Origin: Flavobacterium sp.
GTDB lineage: Bacteria; Bacteroidota; Bacteroidia; Flavobacteriales; Flavobacteriaceae
Length of the DNA stretch: 32,718 bases
Direction: 5' to 3'
NCBI GenBank assembly: GCA_030153045.1
Contig: JASLID010000018.1
Location: forward strand, 1 to 32,718
Made by a program: the position numbers and the translations under genes. The notes below the pieces were generated by a model. The model was not told the DNA's origin and ran no database searches. It was given only the letters and a program-made list of their open reading frames with translations. Below, in pieces: positions 1 to 8,083 of the stretch. Within the stretch, counting starts at the first letter, position 1. The number at the start of each line of letters is the position of its first letter.

Positions 1-2242
1 GTGACTCGATAGGATAACGATTGGGCGGTGGTGTGGTGATGACAGATAAATCTCTCGCCGCCATTAACGAAAACTGCAATGTTCTTGGAATAGGAGTGGC
101 CGTTAGTGTTAAAGTGTCTACGTTGTGTGCTATGGTTTTTAACTTGTCTTTTACGTTGACACCAAATTTTTGTTCCTCATCAACAATTAATAAGCCTAAA
201 TCTTTAAAAATTACATTTTTACTTACTAGTTGATGTGTTCCAATTAGAATGTCTAATTTTCCAGATTCCAAGTCTTTTAAAATCTCTGTTTTTTGTTTGG
301 CTGATCGAAATCGGTTGATGTAATTCACAGTAACCGGCATGTCTTTCAAACGATCTTTAAAAGTTCGATAATGCTGGTATGCTAAAATAGTGGTTGGCAC
401 TAAAACGGCAACCTGTTTGCTGTTATCAACGGCTTTAAAGGCGGCACGAATGGCTACTTCGGTTTTTCCAAATCCTACATCCCCGCAAACCAAACGATCC
501 ATAGGACGTTCGTTTTCCATGTCGGCTTTTACGTCTTGGGTCGATTTTAACTGGTCTGGTGTATCTTCGTAAATAAATGAACTTTCTAATTCGTGTTGCA
601 AATAACTGTCAGGCGCAAAAGCAAATCCCTTGTCTAATCTTCGTTTGGCATACAGTTGAATTAGGTTGAAAGCAATATGTTTAACACGTGCTTTTGTTTT
701 TTGTTTCAACGCTTTCCAAGCACCCGAACCTAACTTGTAAATTTTAGGCGGAGCACCGTCTTTACCATTGTATTTTGAAATTTTGTGTAGCGAATGAATA
801 CTTACATAGACAATATCGTTATCGGCATAAACCAGTTTAATGGCTTCTTGTGTTTTGCCTTCGACCTGAATTTTTTGCAATCCGCCAAACTTCCCAATAC
901 CGTGATCAATATGTGTTACATAATCACCTACAGAAAGGGAATTGAGTTCTTTTAGCGAAATGGTTTGCTTTTTAGAATACCCGTTTTTAATGCTGAATTT
1001 ATGGTAACGTTCAAAAATTTGATGGTCGGTATAACAAGCAATGCCATTTTCTTCGTCGATAAAACCCTGATGGAGTGGAAGCACGATGGTTTCGTAATCT
1101 TTTACAAAATGCTCGTGATTTTGTTCATCTAAACTTTCAAAAATGTCATGAAAACGTTTGGCTTGCTGCTCGCTTCCACAAAACAAGTAGTTTTTAATTC
1201 CAACTTGACGGTTTTCTTTCAAATTATCCATCAACAAGTCAAATTGTTTGTTGAAAGAGGGTTGTGGTTTTATGGTAAACTCAAAAGTTTCTTGGATTTT
1301 GAAAGTTGGTTTTTGAGCTAATTCAACAATCGAAAAGTTAAGTGCCTGCTTTAAAAATTCTCTTTGATTGACAAATAATTCCTCGGGCAATGCATGCTTG
1401 ATTTCTTTTGAAAGCTTATCGAAATTTTCTTCGGCTTTGCCAAAAAGCTTGTCCAAATTAGACAATAGCAAATCGGTATTTTGTATAAAAATAGTCGTCT
1501 TTGGATTGATATATTCTAAAAAGCTTTCTCTTTTTTCCTTTAATAGTTTGTTTTCGAAATTGGGGATAATCGTGATTTTGTCTTTCTTTTCTACCGAAAG
1601 TTGTGAAGCCACATCAAAGGTTCGAATACTGTCGACTTCGTTGCCAAAAAACTCTATTCGGTACGGATTGTCATTGGAAAATGAAAAAACATCCAAGATA
1701 CCACCACGGACTGAAAACTCGCCAGGTTCAGTAATAAAATCGACACGTTTGAATTCGTATTCAAATAAAACTTCATTGATAAAATCGATAGAAACCTTAT
1801 CGGAAACGGCAATTTTTAATGTATTTTTTTCGAGTTCTTTTTTGGTTACTACTTTTTCAAAAATGGCTTCTGGATAGGAGACAATAATGGAATGTTTTTC
1901 TCGAGAATTGATTCGGTTTAAAACTTCAGATCGCAATAAAACATTGGCATTGTCAGTCTCTTCAATTTGATAGGGTCTTCGGTAAGAGCTGGGATAAAAC
2001 AACACGTCTTGATCTCCTATCAATTGTTCTAAATCGTTTAAAATATAAGCGGCTTCTTCTTTTTCATTACACAATAGTAAAAAAGAATTTTCAGTTTTAT
2101 TAAAAAGAGATTCAATGACAAATGAAAACGAAGAACCAATTAATCCTTTTACATGTATTTTGTCATCACCAGCGATTGCTTTAGCGATATCATTTACTTT
2201 AGATTGGTTGGAGAAAAGTTGTTTTAAATATTCGGTGCTCAA
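1..2242 (-). CDS. mfd: Transcription-repair coupling factor Mfd (N-terminal ~747 residues; C-terminus beyond the left edge)
   Basis: Reading the minus strand from 2242 to the window edge gives one uninterrupted frame that matches Mfd. It starts STEYLKQLFSNQSKVND and continues through the UvrB-like N-terminal domain (a GGILDVFSFSNDYPYRIEFFG segment near 1620-1740) and the RNA-polymerase-interacting/CarD-like segment (VGDYVTHIDHGIGKFGGL, near 880-940). It then enters the superfamily 2 translocase, with Walker A GDVGFGKTE (Lys about residue 593, 464-466) and Walker B IVDEEQ (near 170-190). Mfd removes RNA polymerase stalled at DNA damage and recruits UvrA in nucleotide excision repair. Full-length proteins are about 1100-1150 residues, so roughly a third lies outside. 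TTG at 2242 is chosen because an in-frame TAA lies 15 bases upstream with no ATG between, and a -7 promoter box ends 18 bases upstream. Confidence 0.97.
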   Translation of the reverse strand, partial: MSTEYLKQLFSNQSKVNDIAKAIAGDDKIHVKGLIGSSFSFVIESLFNKTENSFLLLCNEKEEAAYILNDLEQLIGDQDVLFYPSSYRRPYQIEETDNANVLLRSEVLNRINSREKHSIIVSYPEAIFEKVVTKKELEKNTLKIAVSDKVSIDFINEVLFEYEFKRVDFITEPGEFSVRGGILDVFSFSNDNPYRIEFFGNEVDSIRTFDVASQLSVEKKDKITIIPNFENKLLKEKRESFLEYINPKTTIFIQNTDLLLSNLDKLFGKAEENFDKLSKEIKHALPEELFVNQREFLKQALNFSIVELAQKPTFKIQETFEFTIKPQPSFNKQFDLLMDNLKENRQVGIKNYLFCGSEQQAKRFHDIFESLDEQNHEHFVKDYETIVLPLHQGFIDEENGIACYTDHQIFERYHKFSIKNGYSKKQTISLKELNSLSVGDYVTHIDHGIGKFGGLQKIQVEGKTQEAIKLVYADNDIVYVSIHSLHKISKYNGKDGAPPKIYKLGSGAWKALKQKTKARVKHIAFNLIQLYAKRRLDKGFAFAPDSYLQHELESSFIYEDTPDQLKSTQDVKADMENERPMDRLVCGDVGFGKTEVAIRAAFKAVDNSKQVAVLVPTTILAYQHYRTFKDRLKDMPVTVNYINRFRSAKQKTEILKDLESGKLDILIGTHQLVSKNVIFKDLGLLIVDEEQKFGVNVKDKLKTIAHNVDTLTLTATPIPRTLQFSLMAARDLSVITTPPPNRYPIES

Positions 2243-2259
2243 CGGATAACTATTTTAGA

Positions 2260-2267
2260 CAAAGATA
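2260..2267 (-). promoter_or_regulatory. Bacteroidota -7 promoter box for mfd
   Basis: On the minus strand this reads TATCTTTG, a full match to the Bacteroidota sigma-ABfr -7 consensus TAnnTTTG. It lies 17 bases upstream of the TTG start of mfd, implying a very short 5' leader. No convincing -33 TTG/TTTG element is visible at the expected spacing; the upstream DNA is T-rich. Confidence 0.55.
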
Positions 2268-2290
2268 CTTTTACTTTTTATTTTTTTGGT

Positions 2291-2324
2291 AAAAAAAATC
2301 CCGATGAAAGAATCAGCGGGATTT
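2291..2324 (-). terminator. Rho-independent terminator after the T9SS-protein gene
   Basis: On the minus strand an AAATCCCG/CGGGATTT stem, extended by an internal TGA/TCA pairing, is followed directly by a run of T (2291-2298 as A on plus). It sits 24 bases past the stop codon of the gene at 2348-4018 and separates that gene from mfd, which is transcribed in the same direction. Confidence 0.85.
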
Positions 2325-2347
2325 AATTTTATAAGAATTATGAAAAT

Positions 2348-4018
2348 TTAGAAAATCAATTTTTTAGAAACGACTTGGCTGTTTTCTAATTGCGTTTTAA
2401 TAATTAGTGCTTGATTTTTTGAATTGATTTTAGTTGTCGAAAATGTATTGGTGTTGATATTTTCTTCGGTAAAAATTAACCTTCCTAAAACGTCATATAC
2501 TTGAACAGATTTTATTGAAGTGTCATTAGAAAGGACAACGATTTCGTTTTCTGTTGTACTTACTGATACAGAATTAGAATTTGCTTCAAACTCGGTATTA
2601 GACAAGGTTGGATCAACATAAAGAATTTTGAATCGATTGTTAAAGGTTCCATTTCCGGTTGTAAAAGTATAAGCGCTATTTTTTAGATTATGAACAGTTG
2701 CGGTAACTGAATCTTCGATAAAAATATCTTGGGTTGCAAAAAAGGGGTCAACATTGCTTATTGTTATATCGTAATTACCCGCAATGGTTGAGATATATCC
2801 TAATTGGATTTGATCGTTATTTGTCCATGGAAATGCTCTTCCTTGAATGGCAAATTCTCCAGGAGATCCATTTATGATAGAATAGAATTTTGCAGGTGTG
2901 CTTGCTTGTTGGTAACTGTCCTGAAGGAAATCATATCCATTTGTTGCACCTTCTTCATATCCTAATGAAATTTGTGTAAACGCACCAGTGGTATTGGTCA
3001 TGCTCATGTTGTAATAGTAAAACTGAGCATCGGCAGGTTGGCTTGCCGTTTTGAAAAACTGAGAATTGTTGTTGGCTACGCGCATTGTATTAGTAAATGT
3101 TAACGTAGTGTTTGTACTTGATGAGGCAAAAAAGCCTTGTCCAGCGGCTATATAAATCCCAGGAATTGGTCCTCCAGCATAAGCGGCAGTTCCGGTGTTT
3201 CGAGTTCTAATAGCATAATCAGCAGGAGTAAAAACATTGTTAGCCATTGGTGTATGGTGTGTCCATAAATATAACGTTCCTAATGTAGAGTTGTCAATTA
3301 AGGTTTGCACATTTATTGCAGAAGGATAAGGATTTCCTAATAAATTGTAGTTTAATTGTGCTCCGTTAAATTGAACAACGTTTGTAGCTACATTCCCATT
3401 GTTAGGTGTTCCTATAAATTCTCCGCTAAACGCAGTTGGATTTACTGGATCATATGAGTCAGGAACTCTTATTGCGTATCCTTTTCCAGGCGTCATTATG
3501 TTGGTATTGGTTTCGCCAACCCAATTATTTGTTCCAGGAGCTGGATTGAATGAATAAAATCGATCAGAATCAGTATTTGGAGAAAAACCAATTAAAGTTT
3601 CTCCTGCAACAGGCGAACCCCAATAGGTAAATTCATACTGCCTCATAGGCATAGAATTTCTCTTAAAATTGATGCTTCCAGTATTTACCGCTAATGGGTT
3701 TATTTGCAATAAACTAGCATTGTTTTCGGAAATTAAATTTGAACCAGCATCAACAGTAATGTTGTTTTCAATGGTAAAAGTATGCCCGTTAGCAATTGTT
3801 ACTTGCGCTCCAGATGTTACCGAAACTGATTTAGCAACGATATCGGCAGCAGAAGTAAAATCCCCAATGAAAATAGCGTCTTCCGTTATGGTTGGGGCAC
3901 CATTATCCCATGCTGTTCCATCCCAAGTTGTGGTTTGTGCCTGGCTTAAATTTGCCACAATAAAAACCATGAAACAAACAAATGATTTTAGATTTAAGGG
4001 AAAGTAATTCTTTTTCAT
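2348..4018 (-). CDS. Exported protein with C-terminal type IX secretion sorting domain
   Basis: A 556-residue protein with a classical signal peptide (MKKNYFPLNLKSFVCFMVF..., cleavage likely after LSQA, about residue 27). A Ser/Thr/Asn-rich beta-type body begins TTTWDGTAWDNGAP. The C-terminal region of about 75 residues contains SVQVYDVLGRLIF and ends VVSKKLIF, the pattern of the type A T9SS sorting domain. By family knowledge the protein crosses the inner membrane by Sec and is exported and processed by the type IX system of Bacteroidota, ending at the surface or outside. No catalytic motif was recognised, so the substrate or ligand is unknown. Its start codon is 1 base after the stop of the lipoprotein gene (4020-4646), so the two are probably co-transcribed from 4670-4677. 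A strong terminator follows. Confidence 0.88.
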   Translation of the reverse strand: MKKNYFPLNLKSFVCFMVFIVANLSQAQTTTWDGTAWDNGAPTITEDAIFIGDFTSAADIVAKSVSVTSGAQVTIANGHTFTIENNITVDAGSNLISENNASLLQINPLAVNTGSINFKRNSMPMRQYEFTYWGSPVAGETLIGFSPNTDSDRFYSFNPAPGTNNWVGETNTNIMTPGKGYAIRVPDSYDPVNPTAFSGEFIGTPNNGNVATNVVQFNGAQLNYNLLGNPYPSAINVQTLIDNSTLGTLYLWTHHTPMANNVFTPADYAIRTRNTGTAAYAGGPIPGIYIAAGQGFFASSSTNTTLTFTNTMRVANNNSQFFKTASQPADAQFYYYNMSMTNTTGAFTQISLGYEEGATNGYDFLQDSYQQASTPAKFYSIINGSPGEFAIQGRAFPWTNNDQIQLGYISTIAGNYDITISNVDPFFATQDIFIEDSVTATVHNLKNSAYTFTTGNGTFNNRFKILYVDPTLSNTEFEANSNSVSVSTTENEIVVLSNDTSIKSVQVYDVLGRLIFTEENINTNTFSTTKINSKNQALIIKTQLENSQVVSKKLIF

Positions 4019-4019
4019 A

Positions 4020-4646
4020 TTATTTTATTTCTTGGTATTGTATCACCTCTTCTGGAGGAGTATTATTTTGTATTGAATCTTTTGTGATTTCAGCTTTTCC
4101 TTTAACGCGGTTTAACATTTCTTGTTCACCCTCCTCCATTTGAATATTTCCTCTTCTTACAATTTCTTCAATTTGATCTTGAAAAGCGTTTACTTCAATA
4201 TTCAAATCAGTAATTAAATCAAGCACTTTTTGCTGCGGAATTCGGTCAAAACTCATAAAACTCTGCAAAGCTTTAATTTTAGTAACTAAGGCGCTTAACC
4301 TACTTTTTATTTGAGGTTTGTTTAATTTTTCTGGGATAGTACTTTGTAAAACCTCCGTTTTTTGAGCCAAACTTTTTGTTTTTTGTTTGAAAGCACCAAT
4401 CGTTCCTTTTGGTTTTTGATATAATTCAGAAGTAAACAAACGCCACTCGTTCCAATTGGTGGCAATGCTCTGAGATTCGGGTGTGAGTGTTCTAGGGGTA
4501 AATGCCCAAGTTTTATTGATGTTACTGAACACCAATTCTCGCTCTTTTGCTGCTCTTGTTATTTCAATTTCATGGTTTTCGTTCTCGTTTTTACAAGATG
4601 TAAAGAAAACAAGAATTAAGGCACAGAATGATAAGATTAACTTCAT
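4020..4646 (-). CDS. Predicted lipoprotein, alpha-helical, unknown function
   Basis: A 208-residue protein starting MKLILSFCALILVFFTSCKNENEN. The hydrophobic stretch followed by FTSC is a lipobox, with Cys18 as the likely lipidated residue. No domain of known function was recognised. The rest is charged and probably helical: a Trp-containing segment (NKTWAFTPRT, SIATNWNEWRLF) is followed by Lys/Glu/Gln-rich helices to about residue 190 and an acidic tail. It is first in a two-gene unit with the T9SS-sorted protein (one base between stop and ATG), which suggests a shared cell-envelope role; that is inference only. Confidence 0.8.
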   Translation of the reverse strand: MKLILSFCALILVFFTSCKNENENHEIEITRAAKERELVFSNINKTWAFTPRTLTPESQSIATNWNEWRLFTSELYQKPKGTIGAFKQKTKSLAQKTEVLQSTIPEKLNKPQIKSRLSALVTKIKALQSFMSFDRIPQQKVLDLITDLNIEVNAFQDQIEEIVRRGNIQMEEGEQEMLNRVKGKAEITKDSIQNNTPPEEVIQYQEIK

Positions 4647-4669
4647 ATTTAATATAAAAAATTAAAGGG

Positions 4670-4677
4670 CAAATGTA
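4670..4677 (-). promoter_or_regulatory. -7 promoter box for the lipoprotein/T9SS-protein pair
   Basis: The minus strand reads TACATTTG, a full match to TAnnTTTG, ending 23 bases upstream of the ATG at 4646. A TTG lies further upstream but not at canonical spacing, so only the -7 element is well supported. Confidence 0.5.
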
Positions 4678-4752
4678 ATGCTTTTGTTTTTCGAATTATA
4701 GCAAGTGTTAAAGTTCTTAAGAGATAATTTTCTGAATATTTTGCGAAAATAG

Positions 4753-4760
4753 TATCTTTG
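4753..4760 (+). promoter_or_regulatory. -7 promoter box for tdh
   Basis: TATCTTTG matches TAnnTTTG and ends 20 bases before the tdh ATG at 4781. A TTG at 4741-4743 is too close to be a canonical -33 element. Confidence 0.55.
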
Positions 4761-4780
4761 CCCAACAACCTCGATTTAAC

Positions 4781-5731
4781 ATGACTACAAAAATATTAAT
4801 TATAGGTGCTTGCGGGCAAATAGGAACCGAGTTAACCAACAAGTTAAGATCCATTTACGGTAACGAAAATGTAATTGCTTCAGACATTAGGAAGTTAAAT
4901 AATGACATCGTTAACGATGGTATTTTTGAAGTCGTTAATGCTTTAGACTACAATCAAATCGAGCATTTACTGGAAAAGTATCAAATTACCGATGTATATC
5001 TAATGGCAGCATTACTTTCGGCTACAGCCGAGAAAAACCCTGCATTTGCTTGGGATTTGAATATGAATTCGCTTTTTCACGTGTTGAATTTGGCGAAAGC
5101 TGGAAAAATTAAAAAAATATTTTGGCCATCAAGTATTGCGGTTTTTGGACCAACAACCCCAAGAGAAAACACGCCTCAATATACTATTATGGAACCTTCG
5201 ACCGTTTACGGAATAAGCAAGCAAACAGGTGAAAGATGGTGTGAATATTACCACAAACAATATGGTGTTGATGTGCGAAGCATTCGTTATCCAGGTTTGA
5301 TTAGTTGGAGCACACCTCCGGGTGGTGGAACTACTGATTATGCAGTAGATATTTACCACAAAGCGATTACAGATGGAAAATTTACTTCTTTCTTATCAGA
5401 AAACACAGGCTTGCCTATGATGTATATGGACGACGCCATTAAAGCCACGGTAAGTATTATGCAAGCCGATGCGGATAAAATTAAAATTCGTTCGTCATAC
5501 AATTTATCAGGAATGAGTTTTACACCCAAAGAAATTGCGGAAGAAATCAAAAAACACTTCCCGGATTTTACAATAGACTATGAGCCAGATTTCCGTCAGA
5601 AAATTGCCGATAGCTGGCCAGCAAGTATAGACGATAGTGCTGCCAGACAAGATTGGGGTTGGAAAAATGATTTCAATATGGATAACATGACCGTTGAAAT
5701 GATTACGAAACTAAAAGAAAATATATATTAG
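4781..5731 (+). CDS. tdh: L-threonine 3-dehydrogenase, short-chain (GalE-like) type
   Basis: A 316-residue extended short-chain dehydrogenase. The N-terminal NAD-binding motif is GACGQIG (residues 9-15). The active-site segment is WPSSIAVFGPT followed by Y143-G-I-S-K147, the YxxxK pair. The segment SIRYPGLISWSTPPGGGTTDYA is typical of GalE-like L-threonine dehydrogenases, the type characterised from a psychrophilic Flavobacterium. The enzyme oxidises L-threonine with NAD to 2-amino-3-oxobutyrate, which Kbl cleaves to glycine and acetyl-CoA or which decays to aminoacetone. It is a complete, single-gene unit with its own -7 box and terminator. A related nucleotide-sugar epimerase is possible but less likely given the TPPGGGTTDYA segment. 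Confidence 0.88.
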   Translation: MTTKILIIGACGQIGTELTNKLRSIYGNENVIASDIRKLNNDIVNDGIFEVVNALDYNQIEHLLEKYQITDVYLMAALLSATAEKNPAFAWDLNMNSLFHVLNLAKAGKIKKIFWPSSIAVFGPTTPRENTPQYTIMEPSTVYGISKQTGERWCEYYHKQYGVDVRSIRYPGLISWSTPPGGGTTDYAVDIYHKAITDGKFTSFLSENTGLPMMYMDDAIKATVSIMQADADKIKIRSSYNLSGMSFTPKEIAEEIKKHFPDFTIDYEPDFRQKIADSWPASIDDSAARQDWGWKNDFNMDNMTVEMITKLKENIY

Positions 5732-5760
5732 AAAAAAGGAACGCATTGCGTTCCTTTTTT
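5732..5760. terminator. Bidirectional terminator between tdh and the NTF2-like gene
   Basis: A perfect stem GGAACGCA/TGCGTTCC is flanked by A6 on the left and T7 on the right. It serves as an intrinsic terminator on both strands for two convergent genes. It begins one base after the tdh stop and touches the final base of the minus-strand stop codon. Confidence 0.92.
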
Positions 5761-6251
5761 TATTTCGTTTTTAATTTATCAATCAAAACATCTTCAATTG
5801 GTGCTTTTACTTTGATTACTTCGTTGGTGTTGTCGTTAGGAATGGTCATAGAAAGTACGTAGTGTTTTATCTTCCATTCGTTTCCTTCTTTAATTAAAAC
5901 GCCTGAGCCACGACAAATTTTCATTTGGGTATTCAATAGCTCATCAAACCAAACCATTTTCTTGTCTTTAGAAAAATAGACATTTCTTTCTAGAGCGGTA
6001 AAATTCCAAGCTTTTCCTTTATCAAAATAAGGTTTGGCAAAAGCCATGAATGCTCTTTTGTTCCAGTTTTCGGTAGCATCGGTTCCAATGAATATAGATT
6101 CTTCGGACATCATACTAAAATAAGTGTCAAATTTTGCTTCGGCAGCAGCTTTATGCCAATTGTTTAAAAGAGTTGTAACTGTTGTCATTTCTTTTGTTTG
6201 TGCATGTGACAATACGGAAATGAAGAATATAGAAAGCCATATTTTTTTCAT
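5760..6251 (-). CDS. Exported NTF2/SnoaL-like domain protein
   Basis: A 163-residue protein with a signal peptide (MKKIWLSIFFISVLSHAQ, cleavage after about residue 17). A compact alpha+beta domain follows, with features typical of the NTF2/SnoaL-like fold: an N-terminal helix pair (TTLLNNWHKAAAEAKFDTYFSMMSEESIFIGTDATENW) and strands ending WFDELLNTQMKICRGSGVLIKEGNEWKIKHYVLSMTIP. Such proteins include small-molecule isomerases and stress-associated periplasmic proteins; nothing identifies the substrate here. It is convergent with tdh and shares its terminator. Confidence 0.8.
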   Translation of the reverse strand: MKKIWLSIFFISVLSHAQTKEMTTVTTLLNNWHKAAAEAKFDTYFSMMSEESIFIGTDATENWNKRAFMAFAKPYFDKGKAWNFTALERNVYFSKDKKMVWFDELLNTQMKICRGSGVLIKEGNEWKIKHYVLSMTIPNDNTNEVIKVKAPIEDVLIDKLKTK

Positions 6252-6388
6252 AAGAATAAAATTAGTGCGACTAATTTAATCAAAATTCGAATAGCATTTA
6301 TGTGGTAGGAAAAGTTAATTATAATTCATTTGGATTCTTTTAGACTACCTTGTGCCATTGCTTGTCAATTCAGGTGGTATTTTACAAA

Positions 6389-6982
6389 ATGGAAAATAAT
6401 TTTGAAGCCCTGATTGCAAGCTATATTGAAAACAGCGTAGGTATTTCTGAACATTTTTTGAGTGATGAACTCGCAAACCATTTAAAGGAAAATTTATTGG
6501 CTTTAAATCACAAAAACTTACTGCTTACTGCTGGAACTGGCAACGCTGAAAAGTTAACTCATAATACTTTAGTGCGAAGTGATGTGATTTATTGGTTGGA
6601 TAAAAAGCATAACAATCCTTACGAAAATGAATTTTTTGTCCAAATTGAAGCGTTTATCGATTATTTGAACTCCAGTTGTTATGCCGGAATTACAGGTTAT
6701 GAGTTTCATTATTCGTTGTATGAGGCTGGGAGTTTTTACAGCAAACACTTAGATCAGTTCCAGGATAATTCTAGCCGACAATTCTCAATGATTAGTTATT
6801 TGAATAGTGATTGGCAGGAAAAAGACGGAGGAGAACTATTGATTCATCAGACGAATAACAATCAAATGATTTCGCCTACCCAAGGTAAAACGGTTTTCTT
6901 TAAAAGCAACGAGTTAGAACACGAAGTCCTTGTGACGCAAGAACGACGCATGAGTGTGACAGGATGGTTGAAAAGGGATTAA
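6389..6982 (+). CDS. 2-oxoglutarate/Fe(II)-dependent oxygenase family protein
   Basis: 197 residues from the ATG at 6389 (MENNFEALIASYIENS). An in-frame ATG at 6350 would add 13 residues (MCHCLSIQVVFYK) that look like leader sequence. The metal-binding facial triad is visible as H120-x-D122 (KHLDQF) and H178 (LEHEVL). The 2OG-binding Arg is in ERRMSVTGWL about nine residues after the second His. This is the prolyl-4-hydroxylase-like fold of SM-20/PiuC-type hydroxylases, acting in the cytoplasm on an unknown protein or small-molecule substrate. It stands alone, 407 bases upstream of the injection-system operon, and a terminator between them argues against co-transcription. Confidence 0.85.
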   Translation: MENNFEALIASYIENSVGISEHFLSDELANHLKENLLALNHKNLLLTAGTGNAEKLTHNTLVRSDVIYWLDKKHNNPYENEFFVQIEAFIDYLNSSCYAGITGYEFHYSLYEAGSFYSKHLDQFQDNSSRQFSMISYLNSDWQEKDGGELLIHQTNNNQMISPTQGKTVFFKSNELEHEVLVTQERRMSVTGWLKRD

Positions 6983-7102
6983 CTCTTATTATTGTCTTCG
7001 AAAATAACAACTTAACAGCGTGACATCTATTGCTTTTTTGTGGCTTTGGTATGAATTAAGGCTGATGTGTTAAGCGGCAGACCAATTATAAATTTATTGT
7101 AT

Positions 7103-7132
7103 AAAACTTCGGTGTACTATCGGAGTTTTTTT
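7103..7132 (+). terminator. Intrinsic terminator downstream of the oxygenase gene
   Basis: AACTTCG pairs with CGGAGTT (one G-U pair) around a 9-base loop, followed by T7. It lies 120 bases after the oxygenase stop codon and insulates the downstream eCIS operon. Confidence 0.75.
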
Positions 7133-7250
7133 ATGCATCATATTTTTTAATATACAAAATGGTTAGATTTTTAGAGGTTTTCCTTGCCAGCACGGGGTTT
7201 ATTAATAGAAAGAAAAGTATTCACAAATTTTTTCATAATCGTCTCATTTT

Positions 7251-7295
7251 TACGGTTTTTCCGTAATTAAAATTAATTTCTTTTTATTTTCTTTG
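7251..7295 (+). promoter_or_regulatory. Putative operator and promoter of the eCIS operon
   Basis: A perfect inverted repeat TACGGTTTTTCCGTA (7251-7265) is followed 22 bases later by TTTCTTTG (7288-7295), one mismatch from the -7 consensus TAnnTTTG. The ATG of the first eCIS gene is 95 bases after the box. The palindrome is placed where an activator or repressor dimer could contact RNA polymerase. Its loop of five T and five-base arms could also form a small RNA hairpin, but no T-tract follows, so a terminator is unlikely. The regulator is unknown. Confidence 0.35.
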
Positions 7296-7389
7296 TAAGA
7301 AAGGTATTACGAATTTATTGCTGCCCCCAATGATTCACTTTTTTTAAAGCGCTTGTTTATAGTGATATAACTCAAATTTTATAAAAGAG

Positions 7390-8049
7390 ATGAATTTAAA
7401 AATAGTTATAGAAAAACTCAGTAAACTGGTTGATCCAGGGCAAACATTTGTTGAGATTACCAACATCGCCTCGCTGAATGATGGAGATGAATTTTTGGTT
7501 TCCAAATCACCTATTATTTTGTCTATCGTTAACATTGAAGAGGACAAAACACTTAAAAACCAATCCCTATATTTAAAGAATACGAACGATCATACTCAAA
7601 TTTTGAGGTACAATCATCCGACCCAACATCTTATCATTTCCATATTGTTCAGCTCATACAATAAAAACTTATCAAAATACCTAGACGGATTAGAAAAGCT
7701 CAAAAACGTCATCAGTTATTTCCAGCAGAACAATTCTTTCTATTATAAAAACAACCATACTGAACTGATTGATTATCCCACTTTTTTGACGAAGACCGAA
7801 TTGCAAAAGGAGAGCTATTCTAAAATAACTGTTGAATCAGTAAGTCTTTCGATGGATCAGCTCAATCAGATGTGGTCTTATCTGGGGTCGAAATACATGC
7901 CTTCTGTATTGTATAAAATGCGATTGTGTACGGTTCAGGATACGGCTACCGTTCAGGAAAAAGTCATTAAGAAAGTCAAAATTGACCTTTGGGAAAACGA
8001 TAAGAATAATATTATCGGATTGTTAGAATCCGGAGAATTTGATGAATAA
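7390..8049 (+). CDS. DUF4255 (Pvc16-type) tube terminator/cap protein of the eCIS
   Basis: A 219-residue protein of the DUF4255/Pvc16 N-terminal family. It has a helical N-terminus (LKIVIEKLSKLVDPG), strand segments including SPIILSIVNIEEDKTLKN and QHLIISILFSSYNKNLSKYLDGLEKLKNVISYFQQN, and a late motif QLNQMWSYLGSKYMPSVLYKMRL. The last of these, a Leu/Met-Trp-x-x-Leu-Gly-x-x-Tyr-x-Pro-Ser-x-x-Tyr pattern, is characteristic of the family. In characterised eCIS this protein closes the distal end of tube and sheath. It is first in the operon, 34 bases ahead of the sheath gene, as is common in these clusters. Only one cap gene is seen. Confidence 0.85.
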   Translation: MNLKIVIEKLSKLVDPGQTFVEITNIASLNDGDEFLVSKSPIILSIVNIEEDKTLKNQSLYLKNTNDHTQILRYNHPTQHLIISILFSSYNKNLSKYLDGLEKLKNVISYFQQNNSFYYKNNHTELIDYPTFLTKTELQKESYSKITVESVSLSMDQLNQMWSYLGSKYMPSVLYKMRLCTVQDTATVQEKVIKKVKIDLWENDKNNIIGLLESGEFDE

Positions 8050-8083
8050 TCACAAGTAACTATAAACAATAAACTAAAATGTC

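Larger units (their letters stand above)
6983..7389. other. 407-base leader region between the oxygenase gene and the eCIS operon
   Basis: No gene was recognised. From left to right it holds AT-rich DNA with no obvious feature (6983-7100), an intrinsic terminator (7103-7132), AT-rich sequence with no recognised feature (7133-7250), an inverted repeat (7251-7265), a near-consensus -7 box (7288-7295), and an AAAAGAG stretch just before the ATG at 7390. It is the only long non-coding gap in the window and the likely control point for the sixteen-gene operon. Confidence 0.7.

Noticed and set aside
1368..1877. 169-residue open frame on the plus strand
   Set aside because: It lies antisense inside mfd; its Ser-rich, low-complexity translation has no family resemblance, so it is a shadow of the real minus-strand gene. 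The same holds for 21-233 and 390-572.
7251..7265. Second terminator in the eCIS leader
   Set aside because: The 5-base-pair palindrome lacks a following T-tract, so a protein-binding site is more likely.
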